A stretch of 5,977 nt of DNA from Actinomycetes bacterium (lineage in GTDB: Bacteria > Actinomycetota > Actinomycetes > Actinomycetales > Cellulomonadaceae), in the NCBI GenBank assembly GCA_023389455.1, contig JAEWEJ010000113.1:1-5977 (forward strand), read 5' to 3'. Shown piece by piece: positions 4,245-5,977 of this stretch. Below the pieces are notes generated by a model. The model was not told where the DNA came from. It ran no database searches and worked only from the letters and a program-made list of their open reading frames with translations. A program made the translations under genes and the position numbers. Each line of letters starts with the position of its first letter. The first letter of the stretch is position 1.

Positions 4245-5977
4245 GTGACCGACCTGCTCTCGTCGCCGCGCCTGCTGGGCGACGGGACGACGATCGCGCA
4301 CCGGCCGGACTGGCACTGGCTGCCGCCCGGTGCCGCGCCGACGGACGTGGACCTCGCCCGCGCCGCGCGCCAGGCGGAGCAGCTGCTCGCCGGCCACGGC
4401 GTCACGTACGGCGCCGACCGGGCCGACGCCGACCACCACTGGCGGCTGGACCCGCTGCCCGTCGTGGTGGACGAGCCGGACTGGGCGCGCCTCGACTCGG
4501 CCCTGGTGCAGCGCGCCGAGCTGCTCGACGCCGTGCTGCACGACCTGTACGGGCCGCGCCTGCTGCTCGACGACCGCGTGCTGCCGCCGACGGCCGTGCT
4601 GTCGCACCCCGGGTTCCTGCGGGCCGTCGACGGGCTGCGCCTGCCGGGCGGCCGTGAGCTCGTGCTCACGGCCACCGACCTGGTGCGCGACGCGACCGGG
4701 GGGTGGTGCGTCCTGGCCGACCGGACGCAGGCCCCGTCCGGCGCCGGCTACGCGATGGAGGACCGTCGCGTCACGGCGCAGGTCCTGGCCCCCGTGTACC
4801 GGCAGGCGTCGATCGCGCGGCTCGGCCCGTTCTTCCACGCGCTGCGCAAGGCGCTGCACGAGGTCGCGCCGCCCACGGCCGGTGACGAGCCCCGTGCCGT
4901 CCTGATGTCACCCGGGCCGGGCTCCGAGACCGCGTTCGACCAGGCCTACCTCGCGTCCATGCTGGGGCTGCCGCTGGTCGAGGGCAGCGACCTCGTCGTC
5001 CGCGAGGGCCGGCTCCTGCTGCAGGGCATCGACGGGCCGGAGCCCGTGGACGTCGTGCTGCGCCGCGTCGACGGCGAGTGGTGCGACCCGCTGGACCTGC
5101 GCGCCGGCTCGCGGCTGGGCGTCCCCGGGCTCGTGCACGCGGTGCGCGGGGGGACCGTGAGCGTCGTCAACCCGCTCGGGGCGTCGGTGCTGGAGAACCC
5201 GGCGCTGCTCGGGTACCTGCCGCGGCTGGCGCGTGCCGTCCTCGACCAGGACCTCACGCTCGCCTCGGCCCCCACGTGGTGGTGCGGGGAGGAGCGTGCG
5301 CTGCGGCACGTGCTCGCCCGGCTCGACCGGCTCGTGGTCAAGCCCACGGTGCACGGCCCGCGCACGACGACGGTGCTGGGCTGGACGCTGTCCGCGGCGC
5401 AGCGCGAGGAGCTCGCGGCACGCATCACCGCCGAGCCGTGGCGGTGGGTGGGGCAGGAGCCCGTCGGGCCGGCCACGCAGGACGCGGACGCCGGGCCGCG
5501 GGCGGCCGTGATGCGGACGTTCGCCGTGGCGCACGCCGGCGGGTACACCGTCATGGCGGGGGGCCTGGCGCGGCTGGCCGACGACCCGGTCGTCACGTCG
5601 TCCGCCGGGGCGCGGGCCAAGGACGTCTGGGTGCTGGCCTCGTCGACCCCGGCGACCGTCGGCCCGCTGCGGGACGACCCGGTCGAGGTCGGCCGCACGC
5701 CGGGTTACGGCATCTCGCCGCGCGCGGCGGAGAACCTCTACTGGATCGGCCGGTACGCCGAGCGCGCCGAGGACGGCGTCCGCGTGCTGCGGGCCGTGGC
5801 GGACCGCTGGGACGACTTCCACCGCGCGCCCGACAGCCCCGGCGGTCAGGCGCTGGCGGTGCTGCTGCAGGCGCTGACCCCCGCGGCGCTGCCCGACGGT
5901 GATGCGGGCGCGGGGCCTGCGCCGGGTGCCCGCGGGGTGCCCGCGCTGCGGGACCTGCTGCTCGACCGGGCCACGGC
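4245..5977 (+). CDS. Circularly permuted ATP-grasp / alpha-E fusion protein (partial)
   Basis: The frame is open from 4245 to the window end: 577 residues are visible and the C-terminus is missing. Residues 1 to about 480 match the circularly permuted type 2 ATP-grasp family. Landmarks are DLYGPRLL (100-107), the PPTAVLSHPGFLRAVDG segment (114-130), YAMEDRRVTAQV (169-180), MSPGPGSETAFDQAYLA (221-237), LVEGSDLVVREGRLLL (244-259), DVVLRRVDGEWCDPL (269-283), LVVKP (363-367), QEPV (404-407) and MRTFAV (423-428). K366, E405 and R424 are plausible ATP/Mg ligands by position. From about 490 an alpha-E domain begins with SPRAAENLYWIGRYAERAED; it is normally about 300 residues, so some 200 are beyond the window. 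Such proteins are predicted cytoplasmic peptide-bond (amide) ligases, usually encoded beside a transglutaminase-like protease; no substrate is known to me. I chose the GTG at 4245 because family homology begins there. It lacks a ribosome-binding site, and CACACT (4233-4238) is placed as a -10 for a leaderless start. The GTG at 4170 in the same frame, nine bases after GGAGGG, is the alternative. Confidence 0.9.
   Translation, partial: MTDLLSSPRLLGDGTTIAHRPDWHWLPPGAAPTDVDLARAARQAEQLLAGHGVTYGADRADADHHWRLDPLPVVVDEPDWARLDSALVQRAELLDAVLHDLYGPRLLLDDRVLPPTAVLSHPGFLRAVDGLRLPGGRELVLTATDLVRDATGGWCVLADRTQAPSGAGYAMEDRRVTAQVLAPVYRQASIARLGPFFHALRKALHEVAPPTAGDEPRAVLMSPGPGSETAFDQAYLASMLGLPLVEGSDLVVREGRLLLQGIDGPEPVDVVLRRVDGEWCDPLDLRAGSRLGVPGLVHAVRGGTVSVVNPLGASVLENPALLGYLPRLARAVLDQDLTLASAPTWWCGEERALRHVLARLDRLVVKPTVHGPRTTTVLGWTLSAAQREELAARITAEPWRWVGQEPVGPATQDADAGPRAAVMRTFAVAHAGGYTVMAGGLARLADDPVVTSSAGARAKDVWVLASSTPATVGPLRDDPVEVGRTPGYGISPRAAENLYWIGRYAERAEDGVRVLRAVADRWDDFHRAPDSPGGQALAVLLQALTPAALPDGDAGAGPAPGARGVPALRDLLLDRAT

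Noticed and set aside
4908..5822. A 304-residue minus-strand frame opposite the ATP-grasp gene
   Set aside because: It has shadow composition and lies opposite a strongly conserved domain. No promoter or ribosome-binding site supports it.

Overview
The window comes from a very GC-rich actinobacterium. Codon third positions are almost all G or C, GTG starts are common, and the gene set fits Micrococcales such as Cellulomonas or a relative; the genus is an inference. It holds five protein genes and one tRNA gene. Nothing in it looks mobile: there is no transposase, integrase, CRISPR array or rRNA.

Layout. Positions 1-70 hold two strong hairpins that probably end the leftward transcription unit. 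On the minus strand, 86-1369 encodes a lipoprotein of the AztD zinc-metallochaperone type. It has its own sigma70-like promoter overlapped by an imperfect palindrome resembling a Zur operator. Upstream of it, also on the minus strand, 1497-2096 encodes a GNAT acetyltransferase related to the acetyltransferase-like domain of human O-GlcNAcase. A short divergent region follows, with the promoter of a plus-strand tRNA-Gly(CCC) gene (2220-2290) and its intrinsic terminator.

The plus-strand half continues with two adjacent paralogous genes, 2645-3343 and 3545-4102. They encode DUF4352-like (Ig-fold) extracytoplasmic proteins: the first is held by one transmembrane helix, the second is a lipoprotein. 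Each is preceded by the same GCTAGTTTG block at nearly the same distance (134-147 bases), so each probably has a long, foldable 5' leader. The last gene starts near 4245 and runs off the window end. It encodes a circularly permuted ATP-grasp protein fused to an alpha-E domain, the ligase-like component of a widespread but poorly characterised peptide-modification system.

How the parts relate. The aztD-like gene and its operator form a plausible zinc-starvation unit, though no zinc ABC transporter gene is in view. The two DUF4352-like genes look like a tandem duplication in which membrane anchoring diverged. I see no functional link between the left and right halves. The candidates for something under-described are the paired surface proteins with matching promoters and leaders, and the zinc-responsive lipoprotein unit. 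The RNA-structure observations need statistical control, because hairpins arise easily in DNA this rich in GC.
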